From contig NZ_JBEQCT010000008.1 of assembly GCF_046054155.1 (NCBI RefSeq), positions 1 to 64,000 of the forward strand: DNA of 64,000 nt, written 5' to 3'. The notes beneath the pieces are model-generated. The model was not told the DNA's origin, ran no database searches, and saw only the letters and a list, made by a program, of their open reading frames with translations. The DNA is from Celerinatantimonas yamalensis. Lineage in GTDB: Bacteria > Pseudomonadota > Gammaproteobacteria > Enterobacterales > Celerinatantimonadaceae. Made by a program: the position numbers and the translations under genes. Every line of letters starts with the position of its first letter. Position 1 is the stretch's first letter. Shown piece after piece: positions 6,771 to 14,930 of the stretch.

Positions 6771-6847
6771 GGCTATGTAGCTCAGCTGGTTAGAGCACAG
6801 CACTCATAATGCTGGGGTCGCAGGTTCAAGTCCCGCCATAGCCACCA
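6771..6847 (+). tRNA. tRNA-Met (CAU)
   Basis: 77 nt with encoded CCA; acceptor GGCTATG pairs CATAGCC, anticodon loop CTCATAA gives CAU, T-loop TTCAAGT. The D-arm and lack of an initiator-type start suggest an elongator. Identical to the copy at 7164-7240. Confidence 0.96.
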
Positions 6848-6878
6848 ACAAGTCTGAAAAGACACACAAACTGAAAAC

Positions 6879-6963
6879 GCGGATGTGGCGGAATTGGTAG
6901 ACGCGCTAGATTTAGGTTCTAGTATCTTAGGGTGTGAGAGTTCAAGTCTCTCCATCCGCACCA
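6879..6963 (+). tRNA. tRNA-Leu (UAG)
   Basis: 85-nt class II tRNA with encoded CCA; acceptor GCGGATG / CATCCGC, loop TTTAGGT gives anticodon UAG, and a long variable arm. Reads CUN leucine codons. Confidence 0.96.
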
Positions 6964-6977
6964 TTTCAGTTATCTGC

Positions 6978-7052
6978 AGGGGTATAGCCAAGCGGTAAGG
7001 CAACGGGTTTTGATCTCGTCATGCGTTGGTTCGAATCCAGCTACCCCTGCCA
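6978..7052 (+). tRNA. tRNA-Gln (UUG), copy 1
   Basis: 75 nt with encoded CCA; acceptor AGGGGTA / TACCCCT, loop TTTTGAT gives anticodon UUG. Identical to the next copy. Confidence 0.95.
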
Positions 7053-7083
7053 TTTTCTAACTTTGTTAGGATCTTATTTCTAC

Positions 7084-7158
7084 AGGGGTATAGCCAAGCG
7101 GTAAGGCAACGGGTTTTGATCTCGTCATGCGTTGGTTCGAATCCAGCTACCCCTGCCA
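7084..7158 (+). tRNA. tRNA-Gln (UUG), copy 2
   Basis: 75 nt, identical base for base to the copy at 6978-7052, including the G-T wobble in the T stem; a recent duplication or gene conversion. Confidence 0.95.
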
Positions 7159-7163
7159 AATTC

Positions 7164-7240
7164 GGCTATGTAGCTCAGCTGGTTAGAGCACAGCACTCAT
7201 AATGCTGGGGTCGCAGGTTCAAGTCCCGCCATAGCCACCA
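7164..7240 (+). tRNA. tRNA-Met (CAU), second copy
   Basis: 77 nt, identical to 6771-6847, only 5 nt after the second tRNA-Gln. The spacing implies processing from one transcript. Confidence 0.95.
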
Positions 7241-7348
7241 GCAAGTGCTTTAACCACTTGTTTAGTATAAAATTTTATAAATTGATTAGCTCATTTTTGA
7301 TTCTCGTTTTATAATCCAGCTAATCAATGCTCGCTAAAGAGCACTCGT

Positions 7349-7423
7349 AGGGGTATAGCCAAGCGGTAAGGCAACGGATTCTGATTCCGTCATGCGCTGG
7401 TTCAAATCCAGCTACCCCTGCCA
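7349..7423 (+). tRNA. tRNA-Gln (CUG)
   Basis: 75 nt with encoded CCA; loop TTCTGAT gives anticodon CUG. It shares acceptor and D arms with the UUG copies but has a distinct anticodon stem (ACGGA / TCCGT) and a standard T stem, so it reads CAG. Confidence 0.95.
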
Positions 7424-7433
7424 CTATTTAGAA

Positions 7434-7460
7434 AAGCCTGTCTAACGACGGGCTTTTTTA
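7434..7460 (+). terminator. Rho-independent terminator of the tRNA operon
   Basis: Stem AAGCCTGTC / GACGGGCTT with loop TAAC, followed by a T run. It begins 10 nt after the last tRNA. Confidence 0.88.
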
Positions 7461-7556
7461 TTATCTGACGTTGTGCACCCTATCTTGATATCTCTCAGCA
7501 CGCTTAATCGTCTTCTGCCAGTTATACTTCCCGGCAGACCCAACCCTTGACTAAAA

Positions 7557-7603
7557 TGCTACCATCAACCAGCGCATCCACTAGCGTACAATAGATGGTA
7601 GCA
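7557..7603. repeat. 10-bp inverted repeat between tRNA operon and ubiF
   Basis: TGCTACCATC (7557-7566) and GATGGTAGCA (7594-7603) pair perfectly across a 27-nt loop, just downstream of the ubiF stop. No T run follows on the ubiF strand, so it may be a weak terminator, an mRNA 3' stabiliser or chance. Confidence 0.4.
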
Positions 7604-7623
7604 CCGCTATGTTTAAACACTGA

Positions 7624-8778
7624 TTAAACACCGACCGCGTAACGCAAAGCCTGCTTTTTCAATGCGCCACTGTTTTGTGCAAGTTGTAACCCTAATTTAC
7701 GCACTGCAGCAACCGCCGGATGTGGATGCGAAAAGCTCTTATAGAGCAAGTCCATGGTGCTCTGCATCATCAAATTGTCGGCTTTGCGGCAACGTTGATA
7801 TTGACCACCCCAAACGGATACATTCTGTCCCTCATATTCATGAGCTAATTTAAGTAGCTGTGCCACATCTTTAAAACCGATGTTAACCCCCTGCCCAGCT
7901 AATGGATGAATGGTGTGAGCACTATCTCCCGCTAAAATAATCCGCCCTTGAATATAGCGCTGCGCATGGCGTCGCACCAATGGAAAACTGGCCCAATCAA
8001 GGAGTTCAAAATCACTTTCAAGTTTTGGGAAAGCCTTCTCAATCTGAGCTTTTAAGTTTGCCGCTGATAATTTTTGCAATTGCTTGATAGTGGCACTTTT
8101 ATCATACCAAATCAGTGCACCATAGTTGTCATAAAGTGGCAATAGTGCCCTTGGCCCGCTGGGGTGAAACTCTTGCCAAGTGACGCTTGAAATGGGCGTG
8201 GTAAATTTGACATTCATACTCAAACAGCGCTGCCGATAGTCCCAACCACTAACCCCTATACCAGCTTGTTGGCGAACCCGTGAATTGGCGCCATCTGCGC
8301 CAACCACCAACTTGCCCATTAGTTGTTCTCCCCCCGATTGCACACTAACAAACTCAGAGTGACTTTGATCGAGCTGCCAATCTTGCCATGGAAAAATGGC
8401 AACCCCTAGCTGCTCGCAGCGCTGCCAAAGGGCCAGCTGCACCAGTCGATTTTCAATCATCCAGCCTAATTGCGGTTGGTTAATTTGCTCACAATCAAAG
8501 GTGAGTCGCTGAGTCATCCCCGACTCCCAAGTCTGTAACTCGGTATAAGGGGTCAGTCGCATCTGTTCAATCAAAGGCCACGCCCCTAATTGTTGCAATA
8601 ATTTGCCACTGGCTAAACTAAAGGCCGATAAGCGCAAATCAGGATCAAGACTTGGGTCAAATGGCGCAGGGGAAACAGGGTCAATCATTGCCACGCGTTG
8701 TTGCTGCATCGCCAATCCACAGGCTGTGGCGGCACCAACCATGCCACCGCCAATCACTATGGCATCAAATTTTTTCAT
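7624..8778 (-). CDS. ubiF: 2-polyprenyl-3-methyl-6-methoxy-benzoquinol hydroxylase UbiF
   Basis: A 384-residue FAD monooxygenase of the UbiH/UbiF/COQ6 group; UbiF makes the last ring hydroxylation of ubiquinone synthesis. The N-terminal GGGMVG (residues 10-15) is the dinucleotide-binding fold, and GDSAHTIHPLAGQGVN (about 280-300) is the second FAD motif. UbiF is preferred over UbiH because of size and position: in enterics and vibrios ubiF borders this same tRNA cluster and the miaB run. It is transcribed away from miaB. No strong ribosome binding site precedes the ATG, but MKKFDAIVIGGG is a normal start for the family. Confidence 0.88.
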   Translation of the reverse strand: MKKFDAIVIGGGMVGAATACGLAMQQQRVAMIDPVSPAPFDPSLDPDLRLSAFSLASGKLLQQLGAWPLIEQMRLTPYTELQTWESGMTQRLTFDCEQINQPQLGWMIENRLVQLALWQRCEQLGVAIFPWQDWQLDQSHSEFVSVQSGGEQLMGKLVVGADGANSRVRQQAGIGVSGWDYRQRCLSMNVKFTTPISSVTWQEFHPSGPRALLPLYDNYGALIWYDKSATIKQLQKLSAANLKAQIEKAFPKLESDFELLDWASFPLVRRHAQRYIQGRIILAGDSAHTIHPLAGQGVNIGFKDVAQLLKLAHEYEGQNVSVWGGQYQRCRKADNLMMQSTMDLLYKSFSHPHPAVAAVRKLGLQLAQNSGALKKQALRYAVGV

Positions 8779-9098
8779 GGGAGTATCATGTCTGATGGTT
8801 TATAGCGCTAGTGTACTACGCGTAGCGACATGCCCCCAAATTTATCCCTAATTTGTCACACTCATCATCCATCAGCACTGCTATTTACGTTATACTCGCT
8901 TGCCAAGATGTGACGATGACTCAAACTAAAATCGAGAGCACACCAGCAACGCTCGTAATTTGCGCCGCGATTGATTGGGTAATCTCACTAAGTTGGCGTA
9001 AAAATAGTCAATCTTCATCTCACAGCCCCTAGCCAGTCGGGCTTGAAAAAAGTAAAATACGCCTCCATTTTCGACCAAATAACTAATTGAGTGAAAGC
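8779..9098. other. Divergent intergenic region ubiF / miaB
   Basis: About 320 bp that must hold promoters for both genes. A short inverted repeat (AGCCC at 9024 and GGGCT at 9039) lies ahead of miaB. I see no RNA gene or convincing small ORF; the minus-strand frame at 9015-9425 is the reverse of miaB. Confidence 0.5.
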
Positions 9099-10529
9099 AT
9101 GGCCAAAAAACTGCATATCAAAACCTGGGGCTGTCAAATGAACGAGTATGATTCGTCCAAAATGGCAGAACTGCTGGATGCAACTCACGGCTATGAGCTC
9201 ACAGAAGATCCCGCGCAAGCGGATGTGCTGTTGCTCAACACCTGTTCCATCCGCGAAAAAGCTCAAGAAAAAGTATTCCATCAATTGGGACGTTGGAAAA
9301 ATCTCAAAGATAAGAAACCAAATCTGGTGATTGGTGTCGGTGGTTGTGTAGCCTCGCAAGAAGGCAGTGCCATCCGCCAACGTGCGCCTTTTGTCGATAT
9401 GGTCTTTGGACCGCAGACATTGCATCGTTTACCTGAGATGATCAAAAAAGTCCAAGAGGAACATGGCTCGGTGGTGGATATCAGTTTCCCTGAAATTGAA
9501 AAATTTGACCGGCTGCCTGAACCGCGCGCCGAAGGGCCCACTGCCTTTGTCTCGGTGATGGAGGGCTGCAATAAGTACTGTTCATTTTGCGTTGTGCCTT
9601 ATACCCGTGGTGAAGAGATCAGCCGACCACTCGATGATGTTTTGTATGAGATCGCGTCACTGGCAGAACAAGGCGTACGTGAAGTGAATTTGCTAGGACA
9701 AAACGTGAATGCCTATCGCGGTAGCACCTTTGATGGCAACATTTGTAGTTTTGCTGAGTTATTACGTTTTGTCGCCAGTATTGATGGCATTGATCGCATT
9801 CGCTTTACCACCAGCCACCCGATTGAGTTCACCGATGATATTGTTGCCGTTTATGAAGATACCCCGGAACTGGTGAGCTTTTTACATCTACCCGTGCAAA
9901 GCGGTTCAGATCGGATTTTAACCTTGATGAAGCGGCCCCATACCGCCTTGGAATATAAATCCATTATTCGTAAGCTACGTAAAGCGCGCCCAGACATTGG
10001 CATTAGTTCCGATTTTATTATTGGATTTCCCGGTGAATCAGATGCTGATTTTGCTGACACGATGAAGCTGATTGAGCAGGTTAATTTTGATATGAGCTAT
10101 AGCTTTATCTATAGCCCTCGTCCGGGGACGCCAGCAGCCGATCTGCCAGATGATGTCACAGAAGATGCGAAAAAACAGCGCCTATATATTTTACAAGATC
10201 GCATTAATCAAAACGCAATGCGCTTTAGCCGACAGATGCTCGGTACAGAACAACGTATTCTCGTAGAAGGGCCTTCGAAAAAAGACCTTATGGAACTACG
10301 AGGTCGCACTGAAAATAACCGTGTTGTAAACTTCGTAGGGACGCCTGATTTAATTGGCCAATTTGTCGATGTCGAAATTACCGAGGTGTTTACTAATTCA
10401 TTGCGAGGACGCGTTATTCGTAGTGAGGCAGAGATGGATTTACGAGTTCATACCGCACCCACCACGATCACCAGCAAAAATGCCAACGCCCAAACTGATG
10501 AATTAGGTGTAACAACATATACCCCATAA
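9099..10529 (+). CDS. miaB: tRNA-2-methylthio-N6-dimethylallyladenosine synthase MiaB
   Basis: A 476-residue radical-SAM methylthiotransferase that adds the methylthio group to i6A37 of tRNAs reading U-starting codons. Start at ATG 9099 (MAKKLHIKTWGCQMNEYDSSK); an upstream TTG at 9087 is not needed. N-terminal UPF0004 domain cysteines lie in TWGCQM, LNTCSIRE and GGCVAS; the radical-SAM CxxxCxxC is EGCNKYCSFCVVPYTRG (near residue 155-170); a TRAM RNA-binding domain ends the protein (about 375-440). It heads the ybeZYX-lnt run as in E. coli and vibrios. The last 35 residues after the TRAM domain are variable. Confidence 0.96.
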   Translation: MAKKLHIKTWGCQMNEYDSSKMAELLDATHGYELTEDPAQADVLLLNTCSIREKAQEKVFHQLGRWKNLKDKKPNLVIGVGGCVASQEGSAIRQRAPFVDMVFGPQTLHRLPEMIKKVQEEHGSVVDISFPEIEKFDRLPEPRAEGPTAFVSVMEGCNKYCSFCVVPYTRGEEISRPLDDVLYEIASLAEQGVREVNLLGQNVNAYRGSTFDGNICSFAELLRFVASIDGIDRIRFTTSHPIEFTDDIVAVYEDTPELVSFLHLPVQSGSDRILTLMKRPHTALEYKSIIRKLRKARPDIGISSDFIIGFPGESDADFADTMKLIEQVNFDMSYSFIYSPRPGTPAADLPDDVTEDAKKQRLYILQDRINQNAMRFSRQMLGTEQRILVEGPSKKDLMELRGRTENNRVVNFVGTPDLIGQFVDVEITEVFTNSLRGRVIRSEAEMDLRVHTAPTTITSKNANAQTDELGVTTYTP

Positions 10530-10539
10530 TCGCGATGCA

Positions 10540-10561
10540 GGTGCCATCAGAAGATGGCACC
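10540..10561 (+). terminator. Perfect 9-bp hairpin between miaB and ybeZ
   Basis: GGTGCCATC and GATGGCACC pair perfectly around an AGAA tetraloop, 10 nt after the miaB stop. No U run follows, so it may be an mRNA-stability or processing element rather than a strong terminator. Confidence 0.5.
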
Positions 10562-10603
10562 CATTAAGCCAAGGAGCAATAGCCACAACGGCTTTGAGAG
10601 AAT

Positions 10604-11620
10604 TTGACAAAACATTTAAAAACACTAGAGTTTGATCTAGAACCAGCCGACAGCAAACGATGCGCCAGCTTATTTGGCCCATTTGATGACAATTTACGCC
10701 AATTAGAACGTCGTCTTGGATTGGAAATCACCTATCACAACCAACATATGACGGTGGTGGGTCAACCTCTCCAAGCCGATGCTGGCCAAACGATTCTCAA
10801 ACAACTCTACGTCGACACGCAAGCGCTGAAAGGCCGAGGTGTGAAGCACATTGATCCAGAACAAATCCATCTGGCTATTAAAGAAAGTGGTGTGTTAGAG
10901 CAGCCGCAAGAGACCCGTTATCACGATAAACAAACCACGATTAAAACCAAACGGGGCATCATTAAACCGCGCACCCCCAATCAAGCCGACTATATTGGCC
11001 GAATTCTCAACCATGACATTACATTTGGCATTGGCCCAGCAGGGACAGGTAAAACTTATTTAGCGGTGGCATGTGCTGTTGATGCGCTCGAGCGTCAAGA
11101 AGTGCGTCGTATTTTGCTCACCCGTCCAGCTGTAGAAGCGGGCGAAAAGTTAGGATTTTTACCCGGTGATTTAAGCCAAAAAGTCGATCCTTATTTACGG
11201 CCGCTTTATGATGCCTTATTTGAGATGTTAGGCTTTGAACAAGTCGAAAAAATGATCGAGCGCAGTGTGATTGAAATTGCACCATTAGCGTATATGCGTG
11301 GGCGCACGCTCAATGACGCCTTCATCATTCTCGATGAAAGCCAAAACACCACGACCGAACAGATGAAGATGTTCCTCACACGCATTGGTTTTAACTCCAA
11401 AGCCGTGATCACGGGTGATATCACTCAAATTGACTTGCCACGCCATCAAAACTCGGGGTTGCGTCACGCCATTCAAGTGTTAAGCGATGTCAGCACATTG
11501 AGTTTTCACTTTTTTAAAACCGCTGATGTGGTACGCCACCCGGTCGTTGCGCAGATCGTTGAAGCCTATGATGCTTTTGATGCAGCTGAGCGACGCAAAC
11601 AACAGAGTAATCCATCATGA
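10604..11620 (+). CDS. ybeZ: PhoH-like ATPase YbeZ
   Basis: A 338-residue PhoH-family P-loop ATPase; it pairs with the YbeY RNase in ribosome and RNA quality control. Walker A GPAGTGKT lies at residues 145-152 and Walker B FIILDESQN near 240. The start is a TTG at 10604 (TTG ACA AAA CAT) with GAGAG just upstream; no nearer ATG keeps the conserved LEFDLEPAD N-terminus. Its last codons overlap ybeY through ATGA, so translation is coupled. The N-terminal segment about 20-75 resembles the KH-like part of the family. Confidence 0.93.
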   Translation: MTKHLKTLEFDLEPADSKRCASLFGPFDDNLRQLERRLGLEITYHNQHMTVVGQPLQADAGQTILKQLYVDTQALKGRGVKHIDPEQIHLAIKESGVLEQPQETRYHDKQTTIKTKRGIIKPRTPNQADYIGRILNHDITFGIGPAGTGKTYLAVACAVDALERQEVRRILLTRPAVEAGEKLGFLPGDLSQKVDPYLRPLYDALFEMLGFEQVEKMIERSVIEIAPLAYMRGRTLNDAFIILDESQNTTTEQMKMFLTRIGFNSKAVITGDITQIDLPRHQNSGLRHAIQVLSDVSTLSFHFFKTADVVRHPVVAQIVEAYDAFDAAERRKQQSNPS

Positions 11621-12090
11621 ATGCAGTGATTGACCGACAAATAGCTTGTCAAGACCAAGGCTATTTACCCTCTGAAGCAGAGCTCACCCAATGGGCAAGT
11701 GCGGCACTGGCAGCCTGCGACCAACAAGGCGAATTGACCGTCCGCATTGTTGATATTGAAGAGAGCCAGCGTTTAAATAGTCAATACCGCGGTAAAGATA
11801 AACCAACTAATGTTTTGTCATTTCCATTCACGGCCCCCCCAGGATTTGACTACGATCTACTGGGTGACTTGGTGATTTGTCAACACATTGTCGAAACTGA
11901 AGCTTGTGAGCAAAACAAACTTTTGGCTCATCACTGGGCACATATGGTTGTACACGGCTGTTTGCATCTGCTAGGTTATGATCATATTGATGATAAAGAA
12001 GCCGAAGAAATGGAAGCTTTAGAGATCGATATTTTAACAACCCTTGAAATTGCAAATCCTTATTTAGATTTGCCTGTTACGGAATTATAA
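11617..12090 (+). CDS. ybeY: Endoribonuclease YbeY (16S rRNA maturation factor)
   Basis: A 157-residue metalloRNase for 16S rRNA 3'-end maturation and 70S quality control. The zinc site HGCLHLLGYDH (H113, H117, H123) is intact, as is the upstream RGKDKPTNVLSFPF substrate-groove motif (58-71). ATGA overlap with ybeZ; 6-nt gap to corC. Length and start match the family. Confidence 0.96.
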   Translation: MNAVIDRQIACQDQGYLPSEAELTQWASAALAACDQQGELTVRIVDIEESQRLNSQYRGKDKPTNVLSFPFTAPPGFDYDLLGDLVICQHIVETEACEQNKLLAHHWAHMVVHGCLHLLGYDHIDDKEAEEMEALEIDILTTLEIANPYLDLPVTEL

Positions 12091-12096
12091 CCGCCC

Positions 12097-12975
12097 ATGA
12101 GCGACGAGAATCCTCCCTCTGGAAGCGGCTCTACTAAATCATGGCTCGACAAAGTCGGCCAATGGTTACAAAGTGAGCCACAAAATAGACAGCAATTAGT
12201 CGATGTTATTCAAGACGCTAATGAACGCGAGCTCATCGACCAAAATACCAAAGAGATGCTCGAAGGTGTTTTAGAAATCTCTGATCTGCGTGTTCGGGAT
12301 ATTATGATCCCCCGCTCACAGATGATCACCATTGACATCCACGACAAGGTTGAGCAGTTTTTACCGATCATTATCCATGCAGGGCATTCACGTTTTCCTG
12401 TGATTAATGAAGATAAAGATCACGTCGAAGGGATCCTCCTCGCCAAAGATCTATTGCTGTATGGATTTGACCACCATGATCAGGATCTAGAACTATCAAG
12501 TATCATGCGCCCTGCGGTTGTTGTTCCTGAAAGCAAACGCATCGATAAGCTGCTCAAAGAGTTTCGCTCAGAGCGCTACCATATGGCGATGGTGGTTGAC
12601 GAATTTGGCGGTGTCTCAGGACTTGTCACTATTGAGGATATTCTAGAGCTGATTGTCGGCGACATTGAAGATGAGTTTGTCAAAGCCAAAGAGATGCGTC
12701 AAACCATTCGACGCGTCAACAGCACCACATTTGCCGTTAGCGCACTGACCGATATTGATGATTTTAATGATGCTTTTCGCTGTGAACTCGCCGATGAAGA
12801 GGTCGATACAATTGGCGGAATTGTGACTCATGCCTTTGGTCATCTTCCTGCAAGAGGCGAAAAAATTACGATTGGTGGTTTTCAGTTTAAAGTAAGCAGT
12901 GCTGATCGTCGCCGCGTCATTCAACTGCAGGTAACCATCCCTGATAAAACAGCTCTAAATTCTAGAGACAACTAA
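12097..12975 (+). CDS. corC: CBS-domain Mg2+/Co2+ efflux-associated protein CorC (YbeX)
   Basis: A 292-residue cytosolic protein: acidic N-terminal region, two CBS domains (about 70-130 with VRDIMIPRSQM, and 135-195 with MAMVVDEFGGVSGLVTIEDI) and a C-terminal CorC_HlyC domain (about 210-285). Family members help Mg2+/Co2+ efflux and, with YbeY and YbeZ, ribosome function. It continues the ybeZ-ybeY operon with a 6-nt gap and has no membrane segments. Confidence 0.93.
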   Translation: MSDENPPSGSGSTKSWLDKVGQWLQSEPQNRQQLVDVIQDANERELIDQNTKEMLEGVLEISDLRVRDIMIPRSQMITIDIHDKVEQFLPIIIHAGHSRFPVINEDKDHVEGILLAKDLLLYGFDHHDQDLELSSIMRPAVVVPESKRIDKLLKEFRSERYHMAMVVDEFGGVSGLVTIEDILELIVGDIEDEFVKAKEMRQTIRRVNSTTFAVSALTDIDDFNDAFRCELADEEVDTIGGIVTHAFGHLPARGEKITIGGFQFKVSSADRRRVIQLQVTIPDKTALNSRDN

Positions 12976-12990
12976 CGCACGCACCACGAT

Positions 12991-13019
12991 AGCTGCGATT
13001 TTATCAACTCATCGCAGCT
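12991..13019 (+). terminator. Hairpin downstream of corC
   Basis: AGCTGCGAT and ATCGCAGCT pair perfectly with an 11-nt loop, 15 nt after the corC stop. There is no T run, so termination is uncertain; it separates corC from lnt, which has its own 200-bp leader. Confidence 0.4.
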
Positions 13020-13190
13020 TGGGTGTATGCACGTCTAAGTTAGGCATTTCAAAGTACTTATCGTATGATATACCCCCTTAGTTGAGCGACATGAACACGC
13101 TATTGTGCGTTCCATGCTACGGAGCAAATCCACTCTTTTAAGAGTCTCACGATTATTTATCAATTACTGCCTAACATAAGGACCGCTTTT

Positions 13191-14720
13191 GTGCTGAAAA
13201 CGCCCCTAGCCTGCTTATTAGCCATTGCACTGGGTTTAATTGCCCCGTTTGCTTTTGCACCCTATCAGTTGTGGCCATTGATGATCGTCGCTTTTGTCGG
13301 GCTATTAGCCTTGCTCAAACGCAGCGATGCACCATTTCGGGTTGGTTTTTGCTTTGCCTTAAGTTTTTACAGCTCTGGGTTACGCTGGATACATGTCAGT
13401 ATTTACCAGTTTGGCGGTATTCCCTTACTTCCCAGTTACTTGCTTGTCGTTCTGTTGGCAGCCTATTTAGCACTGTATCCGGCACTTGCCTGCTGGATGG
13501 CCCATAAATGGCCTAAACAGGCCAATAAAGGATTCCTTTACTTGGGTTTTCCTGCCAGTTGGTTACTCGGTGAGTGGCTGCGCGCCCACATTCTGACCGG
13601 TTTTCCATGGCTGATGCCAGGTTACAGCCAAGTGGGTGCGCCGCTGGCTAATTATGCCAGTCTGATTGGGGTCTATGGCGTCACTCTACTGATACTTTGG
13701 TGCGCCGCTGCTTGTTATCAGTTGCTAAGCTGGCGCAAGGGGCAATCGCTTCAACAAGCATTCATCCCAATTCTGGTGCTGACGGTGCTATTTGGCCTGC
13801 AGATCCCGCTCGCACGCCACCAATTCACCCAGCCTCATGCACCGATAAGTGTCGCGTTAGTACAAGGCAATGAAGCAATTAGCACCAAGTGGGCGGCGAA
13901 TAACCGAATGCCAACACTCAATCGCTACTGGCGATTAACCCAAGCCCATCCTAAAGCGGATGTGGTGGTCTGGCCTGAATCCGCCTTACCCTTTACCGAG
14001 TATCAAGCCCAAGAGTATTTAAAATATATCGATGCGCAAACCAGCAAGCGTCAACAAACCTTGATCACTGGGATTATTCATCAAGATAGAAACAGTCAAG
14101 ACTACTACAATGCGCTGCTCGTACTCGGTCAGAAAAGCCGCAAAAATCAACCTAACAAAGCATATAGCTACGGGGACGCCGATCGATATTATAAGCGTCA
14201 TTTAGTCCCTATCGGTGAATATGTACCGTTTGAGTCGTGGCTTCGCCCCCTCGCGCAGCTGTTTAATCTTCCAATGTCATCGCTATCATCGGGATCCGCT
14301 CATCAGCGTGACATCCGCGTCCAAGGCCACCACTGGCTCAGTGCTATTTGCTATGAAATCGTCTTTGGTACAGAGCTGCGCGCAATGATTACGCCAAATA
14401 CAGATACTATCTTAACCATTAGTGACGACACTTGGTTTGGCCGCTCAATTGGCCCGATGCAACACTTGCAAATTGCCCAAATGCGCGCTTTAGAACTGCA
14501 ACGCCCAGTGGTGCGCGATACCAATACGGGCATGACGGCGCTGATTAATGTGCATGGGCAAATCACCGAGCAGTTACCGTCATTTACCACAGCGGTACTT
14601 ACAGGGTCTATCACTCCGGCTACAGGCTACACACCCTATCAGCGCTGGGGATTACTGCCATTATATTTATTTGTCGCAGCGGCATGGCTCGGCTATCTAT
14701 GGCAACGTAAATATCAATAA
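13191..14720 (+). CDS. lnt: Apolipoprotein N-acyltransferase Lnt
   Basis: A 509-residue inner-membrane enzyme that adds the third acyl chain to lipoproteins. About six to eight N-terminal membrane helices (1-210) precede a periplasmic nitrilase domain; the triad is visible as E in WPESALPF (about 265), K in YYKRHLVPIGEYVPFE (about 334) and C in ICYEIVFG (about 387). A final helix anchors the C-terminus (LYLFVAAAWLGYLW). The start is a GTG at 13191 with AAGGA upstream. The size equals that of the E. coli protein. It supports RlpA, LptE and YajG, all lipoproteins in this window. Confidence 0.95.
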   Translation: MLKTPLACLLAIALGLIAPFAFAPYQLWPLMIVAFVGLLALLKRSDAPFRVGFCFALSFYSSGLRWIHVSIYQFGGIPLLPSYLLVVLLAAYLALYPALACWMAHKWPKQANKGFLYLGFPASWLLGEWLRAHILTGFPWLMPGYSQVGAPLANYASLIGVYGVTLLILWCAAACYQLLSWRKGQSLQQAFIPILVLTVLFGLQIPLARHQFTQPHAPISVALVQGNEAISTKWAANNRMPTLNRYWRLTQAHPKADVVVWPESALPFTEYQAQEYLKYIDAQTSKRQQTLITGIIHQDRNSQDYYNALLVLGQKSRKNQPNKAYSYGDADRYYKRHLVPIGEYVPFESWLRPLAQLFNLPMSSLSSGSAHQRDIRVQGHHWLSAICYEIVFGTELRAMITPNTDTILTISDDTWFGRSIGPMQHLQIAQMRALELQRPVVRDTNTGMTALINVHGQITEQLPSFTTAVLTGSITPATGYTPYQRWGLLPLYLFVAAAWLGYLWQRKYQ

Positions 14721-14738
14721 AGCATAATGGTAACCTAG

Positions 14739-14883
14739 AGGATACTGCGGCTTGCTGTTGCATCGGGCACGGATGGGAGCAAAGGGATTGAGGAATATTT
14801 AGCCTAAACAATCGCTTTTATTCCGTCCATCCGCCATCCGCCTATTGTTGTATCGCAGCGGAGCCAGTATCCTATAGGCATTA
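14739..14883. repeat. Long imperfect palindrome between lnt and leuS
   Basis: The outer arms AGGATACTG (14739-14747) and CAGTATCCT (14875-14883) are perfect, and inner blocks also pair (GGATGG with CCATCC, TTTAG with CTAAA near the centre at about 14803). The whole 145-bp unit could fold as one hairpin. It resembles a small non-autonomous element or a structured leader; I do not recognise a named family. Confidence 0.55.
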
Positions 14884-14930
14884 ACGTCAGATTCGTCTAG
14901 AACAATCTAATTTTCCGGAAATGATCACCC

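Noticed and set aside
6782..7003. 73-residue minus-strand ORF across the tRNA genes
   Set aside because: It is the reverse strand of tRNA-Met, tRNA-Leu and the start of tRNA-Gln; structure of the tRNAs explains the sequence.
9015..9425. 136-residue minus-strand ORF
   Set aside because: Antisense to the start of miaB, whose cysteine motifs are intact.
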